A stretch of 64,000 bases of DNA. It comes from Orientallactaga sibirica. Taxonomy: Eukaryota; Chordata; Mammalia; Rodentia; Dipodidae. Position 1 is the stretch's first letter. Each line of letters starts with the position of its first letter. Both the position numbers and the translations under genes were made by a program. This document shows positions 1 through 12,900 of this stretch, in pieces. A model generated the notes under the pieces. It was not told where the DNA came from and ran no database searches. It saw only the letters and a program-made list of their open reading frames with translations. The stretch lies in contig JAEOAD010000939.1 in assembly GCA_036365145.1 (NCBI GenBank), positions 124,001 through 188,000 on the forward strand. Direction: 5' to 3'.

Positions 1-1010
1 TTCTAAACTACTTGTTTAGAAAACAAACATCTTCATTGCCAAATACTATACTGTGTGAAACAACCCAGTATGGTTCTAGGAATTAGTTGCTTTCCTACGA
101 AGAAGGTTGAGTGCAGCAAGTTCAAACTTTCCTTGTTTGTTTAATCTGACAAGATGTACAACTTAGTAGATTCACCTCACTTCTAAAGTAGTTTGTTTAG
201 AAAAAAAATCTTCATAGGCGAACACTGTACTGTGTGAAATAAGCTAGTTCGGTTCTAGAAATCAGTTGCTTTCCTACGAAGAAGGTTGAGTACAGAAAGT
301 TCAAACTTTCCTTGTTGATGTAATCTAAAAAGATGTACTACTTAGCAGATTCACCTCACTTCTAAAGTAATTTGTTTAGAAAACAAACATCTACATTGCC
401 ACATACTGTACTGTGTGAAATAAGCTAGTTCAGTTCTAGGAATCAGTTCCTCTCCTACGAAGAAGGTTGAGTGCAGCAAGGTAAAGTTTTCCTTGTTTTT
501 GTAATCTAACATGATAAACAACTTATTAGATTTGCCTCATTTCTAAAGTAGTTTGTTTAGAAAACAAATTTCTTCATTGCCCAACACTACTGTGTGAAAT
601 GAGCTAGGTCGGTTCTAGGAATGAGTTGCTTTCCTAAGAAGAATGTGGAGTGCAGCAAGTTCAACGTTTCCTTGTCTGTGTAATCCAACAAGATGTACAA
701 CTTAGAAGATTTGCCTCATTTTTAAAGTAGCTTGTTTAGAAAACAAATATCTTCATTGCCGAACACTGTACTGTGTGAAATAACCTAGTCCAGTTCTAGG
801 AATCAGTTGCTTTCCTAGGAAGAAGGTTGAGTGCAGAAAGTTCAAACTTTCCTTGTTTGTGTAATCTAACAAGTGGTATAACTTATAAGTTTCACTTCAT
901 TTCTAAACTACTTTGTTAGAAAACAAACATCTTCATTGCCACATACTGTACTTTGTGAAATAAGCTGGTTCGTTTGTAGGAATCAGTTCCTTTCCTAGGA
1001 AGAAGGTTGA

Positions 1011-1020
1011 GTGCACCAAA
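1011..1020. repeat. Truncated monomer junction (about 84 bp missing)
   Basis: GAGTGCACC runs directly into AAACAAACATCTTC, skipping the rest of the monomer and the left half of the next dyad. The distance between CAAACATCTT motifs here is 97 bp instead of 181. The same junction is present in the duplicate copy at about 9,926, so it predates the 8.9-kb duplication. Confidence 0.9.
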
Positions 1021-4000
1021 CAAACATCTTCATTGCCGAACAGTGTAGCATGTGAAATAAGCTAGCTCGGTTCCAGGAATCAGTTGCTTTCCTACAAAGA
1101 AGGTTGAGTGCAGCAAGTTCAAACTTTCCTTGTTTTTGTAATCAAACAAGATGTACCATTTAGTAGATTCGCCTCATTTCTAAAGAAGTTTGTTTAGAAA
1201 ACAAACATCATCATTTATGAACACTGTACTGTCTGAAATAAGCTAGTTCGGTTCTAGGAATCAGTTGCTTCCTACAAAGAAGGTTGAGTGCAGCAAGTTC
1301 AAACTTTCCTTGTTTGTGTAATCTTAAAAGATGTACGATTTACAAGTTTCACTTCATTTCTAAACTACTTTGTTTAGAAAACAAACATCTTCATTGCCAA
1401 ATACTGTACTGTGTGAAATAAGCTACTTTGTTTGTAGGAATCAGTTGCTTTCCTACACAGAAGGTTGAGTGTAGCAAGTTCAAACTTTCCTTTTTTTGTA
1501 ATGTTAGAAGATATACAACTTACTAGATTCACCTCATTTCTAAAGTAGTTTGTTTAGAAAACAAACATCTTATTTGTCAAAAACTGAACTGTGTGAAATA
1601 AACTAGTTCAGTTCTAGGAATCAGTTGTTTTCCTATGAAGAAGGTTGAGTGCAGAAAGTTCAAATTTTCTTTGTTTGTGTAATCTAATACTATGTACAAC
1701 TTAGTAGATTTGCCTCATTTGTAAAGTAGGTTATTTAGAAAACAAACATCTTCATTGCCGAACAGTGTCCTGTGTGACATAAGGTAGTTTGGTTCTAGGA
1801 ATCAGTTGCTTTCCTATGAAGAAGGTTTAGTGCAGAAAGTTCAAACTTTCCTTGTGTTTGTAACCTAACATGATGTAAGACTTAGTAGAATTGCCTCATT
1901 TCGTAAGTAGTTTGTTTAGAAAACAAACATCTTCTTTGCCAAATACTGTAGTGTTTGAAATAAGCTAGTTCTGTTCTGGGAATCACTTGCTTTCCTACGA
2001 AGAAGGTTGAGTGTAGCAAGTTCAAACTTTCCCTCTATGTGTAATCTAAATTGATGTACAACTTAGTAGTTTCACCTCATTTCTAAAGTAGTTTGTTTAG
2101 AAAACAAACATCTTTGTTGCCAAACACTGTACTTTGTGAAATAAGCTATTTTAGTTCTAGGAATTAATTGCCTTTCTACGAAGATGGTTGAGTGCAGCAA
2201 GTTCAAACATTCCGAGTTAGTGTAATCTAACAAGATGTCCAACTTACAAGTTTCTATTCATTTTTAAACTACTTTCTTTAGAAAACAAACATCTTCATTG
2301 CCAAATACTGTACTGTGTGAAACAAGCCAGTACGGTTTTAGGAATCAGTTGCTTTCCTATAAAGAAGGTTGAGTGCAGCATGTTCCAACTTTCCTTGTTT
2401 GTGTAATCTGACAAGATGTACAACTTTGTAGATTCGCTTCACTTCTAAAGTAGTTTGTTTATAAAACAAACATCTTCATTGCTGAACACTGTACTGTGTG
2501 AAATAAGCTAGATCTGTTCTAGGAATCAGTTGCTTTCCTACGAAGAAGGTTGAGTACAGCAGGGTCAAATTTTCCGTCTTTTTGTAATCTAACAAGATAT
2601 ACAACTTAGTAGATTCTCCTCATTTCTAAAGTAGTTTGTTTAGAAAATAAACATCATCTTTGCCGAACACTGTACTGTGTGAAATAAGCTAGTTTGTTTC
2701 TAGGAAGCAGTTGGTTTCCTCTGAAGAAGGTTTAGTGAAGCAAGTTCAAATTTCCTTCTATGTGTAATCTAAAATAATGTACAACTTAGTAGTTTTGCCT
2801 CATTTCTAAAGTAGTTTATTTATAAAACAAACATCTTCATTGCCGAATACTGTACCATGTGAAACAATCCTGTTTGGTTCTAGGAATCAGTTGCTTTCCT
2901 GTGAAGAAGGTTGAGTGCAGCATGTTCCAACTTTCCTTGTTTGTGAAATCTGAAAAGATGTAAACTTAGTACATTCGCCTCACTTCTAAAGTAGTTTCTT
3001 TAGAAAACAAACATCTTCATTGCCCAACACTGTACTGTGTGAAATAAGCTAGTTCGGTTCTAGTAATCAGTTGCGTTTCTCACAATATGGTTGATTGCAG
3101 GCAAGTTCAAATATTCCTAGTTAGTGTAATTGAACAAGATGTACAACGCAGTAGATTCTCCTTATTTCTAAAGTAGTTTGTGTAGAAAACAAACATCTTC
3201 ATTGCTGAACAGTGTAGTGTGTGAAATAAGCTACTTTGGTTCTAGGAATCAGTTGCTTTTCTACGAAGATGGTTGAGTGCAGCAAGTTCAAACATTTCTA
3301 GTTAGTGTAATCTAACAAGATGTATAACGTCCAAGTTTTGCTTCATTTGTAAACTACTTTTTTTAGAAAACATACTTCTTCGTTGCCAAATACTGTACTG
3401 TGTGAAGTAAGCTAGTTTGGTTGTAGGAATCAGTTGCTTTCCTACGAAGAAGGTTGAGTACAGCAAGTTCAAACTTTCCTTGTTGGTGTAATCTAACAAG
3501 ATTTACAAGTTAGTAGATTGGACTCATTTCTAAAGTAGTTTTTTTAGAAAACAAACATCTTCATTGCTAAACACTGTACTGTGTGAAATAAGCTATTTCC
3601 CTTCTAAGAATCAGTTGCTTTCCTACGAAGAAAGTTGAGTGCAGCAAGTTCAAACTTTCCTTCATTGTGTGATCTAACAAGATGTACAAATTAGTGGATT
3701 CGCCTCATTTCTAAAGTAGTTTGTTTAGAAAACAAACGTCTTCATTGCAGAAGACTGTACTGTGTTAAATAAGCTTGTTCAATTATAGGAATCAGTTGCT
3801 TTCCTACGAAGAAGATTGAGTGCGGCAAGTTCAAACTTTCCTTCTATGTGTAATCTAAAATGATGTACAACTTAGTAGTTTCACCTCATTTCTAATGTAG
3901 TTTGTTTAGAAAACAAATATCTTCAGTGCCAAACACTGTACTGTGTGAAATAAGCTTGTTCGGTTCTAGGAATCAGTTGCTATTCTATGAAGATGGTTGA

Positions 4001-5993
4001 GTGCAGGTAAATTCAAATATTCCTAGTTAGTGTAATTGAAGTATATGTACAATTTAGTAGATTTGCCTCATTTCTAAACTAGTTTGTTTAGAAAACAAAC
4101 TTCTTTGCCTAACACTTTATTATTTGAAATAAGGTAGTTCCCTTCTAGGAATCAGCTGTTTTTATATGAAGATGGTTGAGTGCAGCAAGTTCAAACATTC
4201 CTAGTTAGTGTAATCTAACAAGATGTACAACTTAGAGATTCCTTCATTTCTAAACTACTTTGTTTACAAAACAAACATCTTTATTTCCACATACTGTACA
4301 GTGTGAAATAAGCCATTTAGGTTTTTGGATCAGTTGCTTTCCTACAAGGAACGTTGAGTGCAGCAACTTCCAACTTTCCTTTTTTGTGTAATTTGACAAG
4401 ATGTACAACTTAGTAGATTAGCCTCATTACTAAAGTAATTTGTTTAGAAAACAAACATCTTCATTACCAAACACTGTACTGTGTGAAAGAAGCTAGTTTG
4501 GTTCTAGGAATTAGTTGCTTTCCTATGAAGAAGGTTGAGTGAAGAAAGTTCAAACTTTCCTTGTTTGTGTGATCTAACAAGATGTACAACTTAGTAGATT
4601 CGCCTCATTTCTTAAATAGTTTGTTTAGAAAACAAACATCTTCATTTTCAAACACTGTACTGTGTGAAATAAGCTAGTTTCATTCTAGGAATGAACAGCT
4701 TTTCTACAATTATGGTTGAGTGCAGCAAGTTCAAACATTCCTATTTAGTGTAATCTAAAAAGGTGTACAACTTACAAGTTTTGCTTCATTTCTAAACTAC
4801 GTTGTTTAGAAAACAAACATTTTCATTGCCAAATACTGTACTGTGTGAAACCAGCCAGTTCCTGTTCTACGAATAAGGTTTAGTGCAGAAAGTTCAAACT
4901 TTCCTTGTTTTTGTAATCTAACAATATGTACAACTTAGTAGATTAGTCATTTCTAAAGTAGTTTATTTAGAAAATGAAGATGTTCATCGCCAAACAGTGT
5001 ACTGTGTGAAATAAGCTAGTACGGTTCTAGGAATCAGTTGCTTTCCTATGAAGAAGGTTGAGTGGACCAAGTTGCACCTTTCCTTCTTTTTGTAATAAAA
5101 AGATGTACAACTTAGTAGATTCACCTCATTTCTAAAGTAGTTTGTTTAGAAAACAAACATGTTGATTGCCAAACACTGTACTGTGTGAAATAAGCTAGTT
5201 CAGTTTAGGAATCAGTTGCTTTCCTACAAAGCAAGTTGAGTTCAGCAAGTTCAAACTTTCCTTGTTGATGTAATCTAAAAAGATGTACAACGTAGTAGAT
5301 ATGCCTCACTTCTGAAGTAGTTTGTTTAGAAAACAAACATCTTCATTCCTGAACACTGTACTGTGTGAAATAAGCTAGTTCAGTTCTAGGAATTAGGTGC
5401 TCTCCTACGAAGCAGGTTGAGTGCATCAAGTTCAAACTGTCCTTGTTTGTGTAATCTAACAACTTGTACATCTAACTAGAGTCGCATCATTTCTAAAGTA
5501 GTTTGTTTAGAAAACACAGATGTTCATCGTCGAACACTGTACTGTGTGAAATCAGCTAGTTCAGTTCTAGGAATCAGTTTCTTTCCTACGAAGAAGGTTG
5601 AGTGCAGCAAGTTGAAACTTCCCTTGTTTCTGTAATGTTAGAAGATGTACAACTTCAGAGATTCGCCTCATTTCTAAAGTAGTTTGTTTGAAAAACAGAC
5701 ATCATCATTGCTGAACATTGTACTGTGTGAAATAAGCTCTTTCAGTTCTAAGAATCAATTTCTTTCCTACAAAGAAGGTTGAGTGCAGCAAAGTCAAACT
5801 TTCCTTGTTTGTGTAATCTAACAAGATGTACAAGTTAGTAAATTCGCCTCATTTCTAAAGTAGGTTGTTTAGAAAACAAATATTCTCATTGCCAAACACT
5901 GTACTGTGTGAAATAAGGTAGTTTGGTTCTAGACATCAGTTGCTTTCCTACAAAGAAGGTTGAGTGCAGCAAGTTCAAACTTTCCTTGTATGT

Positions 5994-6047
5994 GTCATCT
6001 AACAAGGTGTACAACTTAGTGTCATCTAACAAGATGTACAACTTAGT
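5994..6047. repeat. 27-bp internal duplication, instance 1
   Basis: A 27-bp segment beginning GTCATCTAACAAGG and ending ACAACTTAGT is followed at once by a second copy beginning GTCATCTAACAAGA. The monomer becomes about 208 bp. The upstream marker TTGTATGTGTCATC (ATG and TCAT in place of TTG and TAAT) accompanies most copies of this variant. Confidence 0.9.
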
Positions 6048-6926
6048 CGATTTGCCTCATGTCTAATGTAGTTAGTTTAGAAAACAAACATCTTCATTGC
6101 CCAACACTGTACTGTGTGAAATAAGCTAGTTAGTACTAGTAATCAGTTGATTTCCTATGAAGAAGGTTGAGTGCAGCAAGTTCAAACTTTCCTTCTTTTG
6201 TGCAATCTAACAGGATGTACAACTTAGTAGATTTGCCTCATTTCTAAAGTAGTTTCTTTAGAAAACAAGCATCTTCATTACTGAACACTGTTCTGTGTGA
6301 AAATAAACTAGTTTGGTTCTTGAAATAAGTTGCTTTTCTACGAAGATGGTTGAGCGCAGCAAGTTCAAACATTCCTAGTTAGTGTAATCTAACAAGATGT
6401 ACAACTTAGTAGATTCGCCTCATTTCTAAAGAAGTTTCTTTAGAAAACAAACCCCTTCATTGCCAAACACTGTACTGTGTGAAATAAGCTAGTTTGGTTC
6501 TAGGTATCAGTGGCTTTTCTATGGAGATGGTTGAGTGCAGCAAGTTCAAACATTCCTAGTTAGTGTAATCTAACAAGATGTACAACTTACAAGTTTCACT
6601 TCATTTCTAAACTACTTTGTTTAGAAAACAAACATCTTCATTGCCAAATACTGTGCTGTGTGAAATAAGCTAGTATGGTTCTAGGAATCAGTTGCTTTCC
6701 TAAGAAGAAGGTTGAGTGCAGCATGTTCCAACTTTCCTTGTTTCTGTAATCTCACAAGATGTACAACTTAGTAGATTCGACTCATTTCTAACGTTGTTTT
6801 TTTAGAAAACAAACATCTGCATTGCTGAACACTGTAATGTGTGAAATAAGCTAGTTTGGTTCTAGGAATCAGTTGCTTTCCTATGAAGAAGGTTGAGTGC
6901 AGCAAGTTCAAGCGTTCCTCGTCTGT

Positions 6927-7430
6927 GTAACCTAACAAGATGTACAACTTATAAGTTTTGCTTCATTTCTAAACTACCTTGTTTAGAAAAGAAACATCTT
7001 CATTGCCAAATACTGTACTTGTGAAATAAGTTAGTTTGGTTGTAGGAATCAGTTGCTTTCCTACAAAGAAGGTTGAGTGCAGCATGTTCCAACTTTCCTT
7101 GTTTTGTGTAATCTTACAAGATGTACAACTTATTAGATTCGCCTCATTTCAAAAGTAGTTTCTTTAGAAAACAAATATCTTCATTGCCAAACACTGTACT
7201 GTTTGAAATAAGCTAGTTTGGTTCTAGGAATGAATTTCTTTTCTACGAATATGGTTGAGTGCAGAAATTTCAAGCATTCCCTGTTAGTGTAATCTGCAAA
7301 GATGTACAACTTACAAGTTTCGCTTCATTTCAAAACAACTTTATTTAGAAAACAAACTTCATTGACAAATACTCTACTGTGTGAAACAAGCCAGTTAGGT
7401 ACTAGGAATCAGTTTCTTTCCTACGAAGAA
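6927..7430. repeat. Three-monomer (540-bp) tandem duplication, copy 1
   Basis: The stretch from GTAACCTAAC at 6,927 matches the stretch from 7,467 with an offset of 540 bp. Shared private variants include the CTTATAAGTTT type II segment, AATGAATT..CTTTTCTACGAATATGG, TTCAAGCATTCC, AATCTGCAAAGATG and AACAAGCCAGTTAGG. The copies differ at a modest number of sites, so this event is older than the 8.9-kb duplication that surrounds it. Confidence 0.8.
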
Positions 7431-7466
7431 CATTGAGTGCAGCAAGTTGAAACTTTCCTTGTTTGT

Positions 7467-7970
7467 GTAACCTAACAAGATGTACAACTTATAAGTTTCC
7501 CTTCATTTCTAGACTACTTTGTTTAGAAAACAAACATCTTCATTGCCAAATACTGTACTCTGTGAAATAAGCAAGTTCGGTTGTAGGAATCAGTTGCTTT
7601 CCTACGAAGAATGTTGAGTGCAGCATGGTCCAACTTTCCTTGTTTGTGTAATGTTACAAGATGTTCAACATAGTAGATTCGCCTCATTTCTAAATAGTTA
7701 CTTTAGAAAACAAACATCTTCATTGCTGAACACTGTTCTGTGTGAAATCAGCTAGTTTGGTTCTAGGAATGAATTGCTTTTCTACGAATATGGTTGAGTG
7801 CAGAAAGTTCAAGCATTCCTAGTTAGTGTAATCTGCAAAGATGTACAATTTACAAGTTTCGCTTCATTTCAAAACTACTTCGTTTAGAAAACAAACATCT
7901 TCATTGACAAATACTGTACTGTGTGAAACAAGCCAGTTAGGTTCTAGGATTCAGTTGCTTTCCTACAAAG
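7467..7970. repeat. Three-monomer (540-bp) tandem duplication, copy 2
   Basis: This is the second copy of the trimer at 6,927-7,430, directly adjacent. AATCTGCAAA lies at 7,291 in copy 1 and 7,830 in copy 2. Copy 2 ends near CCTACAAAGGTTGAG, where a 6-bp deletion (loss of one GAAGAA) marks the divergence from copy 1. Confidence 0.8.
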
Positions 7971-8777
7971 GTTGAGTGCAGCATGTTCCAACTTCCCTTG
8001 TTTGTGTAATCAGACAAGATGTACAACTTAGTAGATTCGCCTCATTTCTAAAGTAGTTTGTTTAGAAAACAAATATATTCATTGCCGAACACTGTACTGT
8101 ATGAAATAAGCTAGTTCGGTTCCAGGAATCAGTTGCTTTCCTACGAAGAAGGTTGAGTGCAGCAAGGTTCAACTTTCCTTGTTTGTGTAATCTAAGAAGA
8201 TGTACAACTTACTAGATTCGCCTCATTTCTAAAGTAGTTTGTTTAGAAAACAAACATCGTCCTTGCCGAACACTGTGCTGTGTGAAATAAGCTAGTTCGG
8301 TTCTAGGAATCAGATGCTTTCCTAGGAAGAAGGTTGAGTGCACCAAGTTCAAACTTTCCTTGTTTGTGTAAGCTAACAGCATGTACAACTTACAAGTTTC
8401 ACTTCATTTCTAAACTTCTTTGGTTAGAAAACAAACATCTTCATTGCCACATACTGTACTGTGTGAAATAAGCTAGTTCCTTTGTAGGAATCAGTTGCTT
8501 GCCTAGGAAGAAGATTGAGTGTAGCAAGTTCAAACTTTCCTTCTTTCTGTAATGTTAGAAGATATACAACTTACTAGATTTTCCTCATTTCTAAAGTAGT
8601 TTGTTTAGAAAACAAACATCTTATTTGGCGAACACTGTACTGTGTGAAATAAACTAGTTTGGTTCTAGGAATCAGTTGCTTTCCCACGAAGAAGGTTGAG
8701 TGCAGCAAGTGCAAACTTTCCTTGTTTGTGTAATCTAACAAGATGTACAACTTACAAGTTTCACTTCACTTCTAAAC

Positions 8778-8790
8778 TACTTTGTGAAAT
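8778..8790. repeat. Truncated monomer junction (about 41 bp missing)
   Basis: In a type II monomer, AACTACTTTG joins directly to TGAAATAAGC, losing the whole GTTTAGAAAACAAAC dyad and the following CACTGTA block. A TTTGTG or TTTGT match at both ends gives microhomology, which suggests slippage or end joining. This is one of the few monomers with no dyad. Confidence 0.85.
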
Positions 8791-9921
8791 AAGCTCGTTT
8801 GGTTCCAGGAATTAATTTCCTTTCTACAAAAGATGGTTCACTGCAGCAAGTTCAAACATTCCTAGTTATTGTAACCTAAAAAGATGTACAACTTATAAGT
8901 TTCGCTTCATTTCTAAACTACTTGTTTAGAAAACAAACATCTTCATTGCCAAATACTATACTGTGTGAAACAACCCAGTATGGTTCTAGGAATTAGTTGC
9001 TTTCCTACGAAGAAGGTTGAGTGCAGCAAGTTCAAACTTTCCTTGTTTGTTTAATCTGACAAGATGTACAACTTAGTAGATTCACCTCACTTCTAAAGTA
9101 GTTTGTTTAAAAAAAAAAAATCTTCATAGGCGAACACTGTACTGTGTGAAATAAGCTAGTTCGGTTCTAGAAATCAGTTGCTTTCCTACGAAGAAGGTTG
9201 AGTACAGAAAGTTCAAACTTTCCTTGTTGATGTAATCTAAAAAGATGTACTACTTAGCAGATTCACCTCACTTCTAAAGTAATTTGTTTAGAAAACAAAC
9301 ATCTACATTGCCACATACTGTACTGTGTGAAATAAGCTAGTTCAGTTCTAGGAATCAGTTCCTCTCCTCTGAAGAAGGTTGAGTGCAGCAAGGTAAAAGT
9401 TTTCCTTGTTTTTGTAATCTAACATGATAAACAACTTATTAGATTTGCCTCATTTCTAAAGTAGTTTGTTTAGAAAACAAATTTCTTCATTGCCCAACAC
9501 TACTGTGTGAAATGAGCTAGGTCGGTTCTAGGAATCAGTTGCTTTCCTAAGAAGAATGTGGAGTGCAGCAAGTTCAACGTTTCCTTGTCTGTGTAATCCA
9601 ACAAGATGTACAACTTAGAAGATTTGCCTCATTTTTAAAGTAGCTTGTTTAGAAAACAAATATCTTCATTGCGAACACTGTACTGTGTGAAATAACCTAG
9701 TCCAGTTCTAGGAATCAGTTGCTTTCCTAGGAAGAAGGTTGAGTGCAGAAAGTTCAAACTTTCCTTGTTTGTGTAATCTAACAAGTGGTATAACTTATAA
9801 GTTTCACTTCATTTCTAAACTACTTTGTTAGAAAACAAACATCTTCATTGCCACATACTGTACTTTGTGAAATAAGCTGGTTCGTTTGTAGGAATCAGTT
9901 CCTTTCCTAGGAAGAAGGTTG

Positions 9922-9936
9922 AGTGCACCAAACAAA
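9922..9936. repeat. Truncated monomer junction, duplicate copy
   Basis: This is the same GAGTGCACC/AAACAAACATC junction as at about 1,015, carried along in copy 2 of the 8.91-kb duplication. Its sharing is independent proof that the two blocks have a common origin. Confidence 0.9.
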
Positions 9937-12900
9937 CATCTTCATTGCCGAACAGTGTAGCATGTGAAATAAGCTAGCTCGGTTCCAGGAATCAGTTGCT
10001 TTCCTACAAAGAAGGTTGAGTGCAGCAAGTTCAAACTTTCCTTGTTTTTGTAATCAAACAAGATGTACCATTTAGTAGATTCGCCTCATTTCTAAAGAAG
10101 TTTGTTTAGAAAACAAACATCATCATTTATGAACACTGTACTGTCTGAAATAAGCTAGTTCGGTTCTAGGAATCAGTTGCTTCCTACAAAGAAGGTTGAG
10201 TGCAGCAAGTTCAAACTTTCCTTGTTTGTGTAATCTTAAAAGATGTACGATTTACAAGTTTCACTTCATTTCTAAACTACTTTGTTTAGAAAACAAACAT
10301 CTTCATTGCCAAATACTGTACTGTGTGAAATAAGCTACTTTGTTTGTAGGAATCAGTTGCTTTCCTACACAGAAGGTTGAGTGTAGCAAGTTCAAACTTT
10401 CCTTTTTTTGTAATGTTAGAAGATATACAACTTACTAGATTCACCTCATTTCTAAAGTAGTTTGTTTAGAAAACAAACATCTTATTTGTCAAAAACTGAA
10501 CTGTGTGAAATAAACTAGTTCAGTTCTAGGAATCAGTTGCTTTCCTATGAAGAAGGTTGAGTGCAGAAAGTTCAAATTTTCTTTGTTTGTGTAATCTAAT
10601 ACTATGTACAACTTAGTAGATTTGCCTCAGTTGTAAAGTAGGTTATTTAGAAAAACAAACATCTTCATTGCCGAACAGTGTCCTGTGTGACATAAGGTAG
10701 TTTGGTTCTAGGAATCAGTTGCTTTCCTATGAAGAAGGTTTAGTGCAGAAAGTTCAAACTTTCCTTGTGTTTGTAACCTAACATGATGTAAGACTTAGTA
10801 GAATTGCCTCATTTCGTAAGTAGTTTGTTTAGAAAACAAACATCTTCTTTGCCAAACACTGTAGTGTTTGAAATAAGCTAGTTCTGTTCTGGGAATCACT
10901 TGCTTTCCTACGAAGAAGGTTGAGTGTAGCAAGTTCAAACTTTCCCTCTATGTGTAATCTAAATTGATGTACAACTTAGTAGTTTCACCTCATTTCTAAA
11001 GTAGTTTGTTTAGAAAAACAAACATCTTTGTTGCCAAACACTGTACTTTGTGAAATAAGCTATTTTAGTTCTAGGAATTAATTGCCTTTCTACGAAGATG
11101 GTTGAGTGCAGCAAGTTCAAACATTCGAGTTAGTGTAATCTAACAAGATGTCCAACTTACAAGTTTCTATTCATTTTTAAACTACTTTCTTTAGAAAACA
11201 AACATCTTCATTGCCAAATACTGTACTGTGTGAAACAAGCCAGTACGGTTTTAGGAATCAGTTGCTTTCCTATAAAGAAGGTTGAGTGCAGCATGTTCCA
11301 ACTTTCCTTGTTTGTGTAATCTGACAAGATGTACAACTTTGTAGATTCGCTTCACTTCTAAAGTAGTTTGTTTATAAAACAAACATCTTCATTGCTGAAC
11401 ACTGTACTGTGTGAAATAAGCTAGATCTGTTCTAGGAATCAGTTGCTTTCCTACGAAGAAGGTTGAGTACAGCAGGGTCAAATTTTCCGTCTTTTTGTAA
11501 TCTAACAAGATATACAACTTAGTAGATTCTCCTCATTTCTAAAGTAGTTTGTTTAGAAAATAAACATCATCTTTGCCGAACACTGTACTGTGTGAAATAA
11601 GCTAGTTTGTTTCTAGGAAGCAGTTGGTTTCCTACGAAGAAGGTTTAGTGAAGCAAGTTCAAATTTCCTTCTATGTGTATTCTAAAATAATGTACAACTT
11701 AGTAGTTTTGCCTCATTTCTAAAGTAGTTTATTTATAAAACAAACATCTTCATTGCGAATACTGTACCATGTGAAACAATCCTGTTTGGTTCTAGGAATC
11801 AGTTGCTTTCCTGTGAAGAAGGTTGAGTGCAGCATGTTCCAACTTTCCTTGTTTGTGAAATCTGAAAAGATGTAAACTTAGTACATTCGCCTCACTTCTA
11901 AAGTAGTTTCTTTAGAAAACAAACATCTTCATTGCCCAACACTGTACTGTGTGAAATAAGCTAGTTCGGTTCTAGTAATCAGTTGCGTTTCTCACAATAT
12001 GGTTGATTGCAGGCAAGTTCAAATATTCCTAGTTAGTGTAATTGAACAAGATGTACAACGCAGTAGATTCTCCTTATTTCTAAAGTAGTTTGTGTAGAAA
12101 ACAAACATCTTCATTGCTGAACAGTGTAGTGTGTGAAATAAGCTACTTTGGTTCTAGGAATCAGTTGCTTTTCTACGAAGATGGTTGAGTGCAGCAAGTT
12201 CAAACATTTCTAGTTAGTGTAATCTAACAAGATGTATAACGTCCAAGTTTTGCTTCATTTGTAAACTACTTTTTTTAGAAAACATACTTCTTCGTTGCCA
12301 AATACTGTACTGTGTGAAGTAAGCTAGTTTGGTTGTAGGAATCAGTTGCTTTCCTACGAAGAAGGTTGAGTACAGCAAGTTCAAACTTTCCTTGTTGGTG
12401 TAATCTAACAAGATTTACAAGTTAGTAGATTGGACTCATTTCTAAAGTAGTTTTTTTAGAAAACAAACATCTTCATTGCTAAACACTGTACTGTGTGAAA
12501 TAAGCTATTTCCCTTCTAAGAATCAGTTGCTTTCCTACGAAGAAAGTTGAGTGCAGCAAGTTCAAACTTTCCTTCATTGTGTGATCTAACAAGATGTACA
12601 AATTAGTGGATTCGCCTCATTTCTAAAGTAGTTTGTTTAGAAAACAAACGTCTTCATTGCAGAAGACTGTACTGTGTTAAATAAGCTTGTTCAATTATAG
12701 GAATCAGTTGCTTTCCTACGAAGAAGATTGAGTGCGGCAAGTTCAAACTTTCCTTCTATGTGTAATCTAAAATGATGTACAACTTAGTAGTTTCACCTCA
12801 TTTCTAATGTAGTTTGTTTAGAAAACAAATATCTTCAGTGCCAAACACTGTACTGTGTGAAATAAGCTTGTTCGGTTCTAGGAATCAGTTGCTATTCTAT

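Larger units (their letters stand above)
1..6724. repeat. 8.91-kb segmental tandem duplication, copy 1
   Basis: This stretch matches 8,911-15,638 monomer by monomer in the same order, with only scattered substitutions and one-base indels. It keeps every idiosyncratic variant, including the truncated monomer near 1,015 and the 27-bp internal duplication at 5,994. The offset is 8,910 at the left and 8,914 at the right. The copy begins at or before the first base of the window, so its true left end is not visible. At the right, similarity drops after GTGCAGCAT at 6,724, where copy 2 changes to a form b middle segment. Such near-identity over about 37 monomers, in an array where unrelated monomers differ at many sites, indicates a recent duplication or gene-conversion event. 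Confidence 0.95.
6725..8910. repeat. Satellite segment between the two duplication copies
   Basis: About 12 monomers complete the 8.91-kb period but are not repeated after copy 2 within the window. The segment is rich in type II copies (near 6,950, 7,310, 7,490, 7,850, 8,390 and 8,755) and contains an internal trimer duplication and a deleted monomer at about 8,781. If the event was a simple tandem duplication, this segment belongs to the unit and its second copy would lie upstream of base 1 or has been lost. No gene or mobile element is visible. Confidence 0.85.

Noticed and set aside
3302..3499. 65-codon minus-strand open frame, found again at 12,214-12,411.
   Set aside because: Both are satellite in the 8.91-kb duplicate copies. 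The identity comes from the DNA duplication, and similar frames appear wherever stop codons happen to be lost. No start context, domain or conserved coding pattern is present.
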